From UBA5359 sp002410925 [NCBI: bacterium UBP13_UBA5359] (GTDB taxonomy: Bacteria; UBP13; UBA5359): a stretch of DNA of 14,016 nt. The stretch covers positions 1 to 14,016 of the forward strand of contig DHPR01000002.1 of assembly GCA_002410925.1 (NCBI GenBank). The letters are read 5' to 3'. The first letter of the stretch is position 1. Each line of letters begins with the position of its first letter. Below are positions 13,903 to 14,016 of the stretch, piece by piece. The notes below the pieces were generated by a model that was not told the origin of the DNA, searched no databases, and saw only the letters and a list, made by a program, of their open reading frames with translations. Both the position numbers and the translations under genes were made by a program.

Positions 13903-13959
13903 AGAGCATTCAAACGGATTGAGTTCCAAAAAAACTTTATGGATATCTTGAATTCGGGC

Positions 13960-13988
13960 TTGACAGTGAGGAGCGGATGGTGTAACAT
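13960..13988 (+). promoter_or_regulatory. Strong sigma-A-type promoter pointing out of the window
   Basis: A perfect -35 box TTGACA (13960-13965), a 17-nt spacer and the -10-like TAACAT (13983-13988, 4 of 6 consensus bases) sit in the 160-nt region after tyrS, preceded by an A7 run at 13928-13934. Transcription would begin near 13995 and run rightward into sequence beyond the window. The gene it serves is not visible; a highly expressed RNA or protein gene would fit the strength of the -35 box. Confidence 0.6.
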
Positions 13989-14016
13989 ACGAAAGCTGCA
14001 TCACGGAAAGCGAGAT

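Overview
The window reads as chromosomal DNA of an anaerobic, low-to-medium GC bacterium, most likely a Firmicute (Clostridia or Negativicutes-like). This is inferred from purine-rich Shine-Dalgarno sites, frequent ATGA/GTGA start-stop overlaps, a 2-hydroxyacyl-CoA-dehydratase-family protein with its ATP-dependent activase (an oxygen-sensitive Fe-S system), and two DUF362 proteins. No rRNA or other phylogenetic marker was available to settle this. Every credible gene lies on the + strand.

Region 1 (1-2767) is visibly AT-rich. It holds three glycosyltransferases: a GT4 cut by the window edge, a GT2 with a C-terminal membrane anchor, and a second GT4. It looks like the end of an exopolysaccharide or glycolipid cluster and closes with a perfect 28-nt palindrome and a T8 tract. 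Region 2 (2716-2991) has no convincing gene and probably carries the promoter for what follows.

Region 3 (2992-8067) has a higher GC content. It contains two tandem DUF362 proteins, a Rossmann FAD oxidoreductase of the amine-oxidase/protoporphyrinogen-oxidase type, a dTDP-glucose 4,6-dehydratase (RmlB) and a short RmlC-like cupin. I do not recognise this exact combination as a named pathway. It suggests modification of a nucleotide sugar or of a lipid- or glycan-linked molecule. Region 4 (8073-10443) follows after 4 nt and is a compact 7-deazaguanine (preQ0) operon: queD, queC, a DUF366 gene and queE. folE and queF are absent from the window. Region 5 (10480-12383) is a double-cubane-type / 2-hydroxyacyl-CoA dehydratase family reductase overlapping its BadF-type activase. 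Region 6 (12489-13856) is a type-2 (TyrZ-like) tyrosyl-tRNA synthetase, followed by a stem-loop and a strong sigma-A-type promoter pointing out of the window.

The most unusual signal is a dispersed heptanucleotide repeat (register AACCRAC). It sits inside the first codons of four unrelated genes (second DUF362, dehydratase-family protein, activase, TyrRS), between the start codon and the conserved domain. Three of the copies share the same prefix (ATTAAM-AAC) in the same reading phase, and two share a downstream 10-mer. A heptamer cycles through all three frames with no stop codon, so this looks like a frame-tolerant repeat that has entered or built gene 5' ends.
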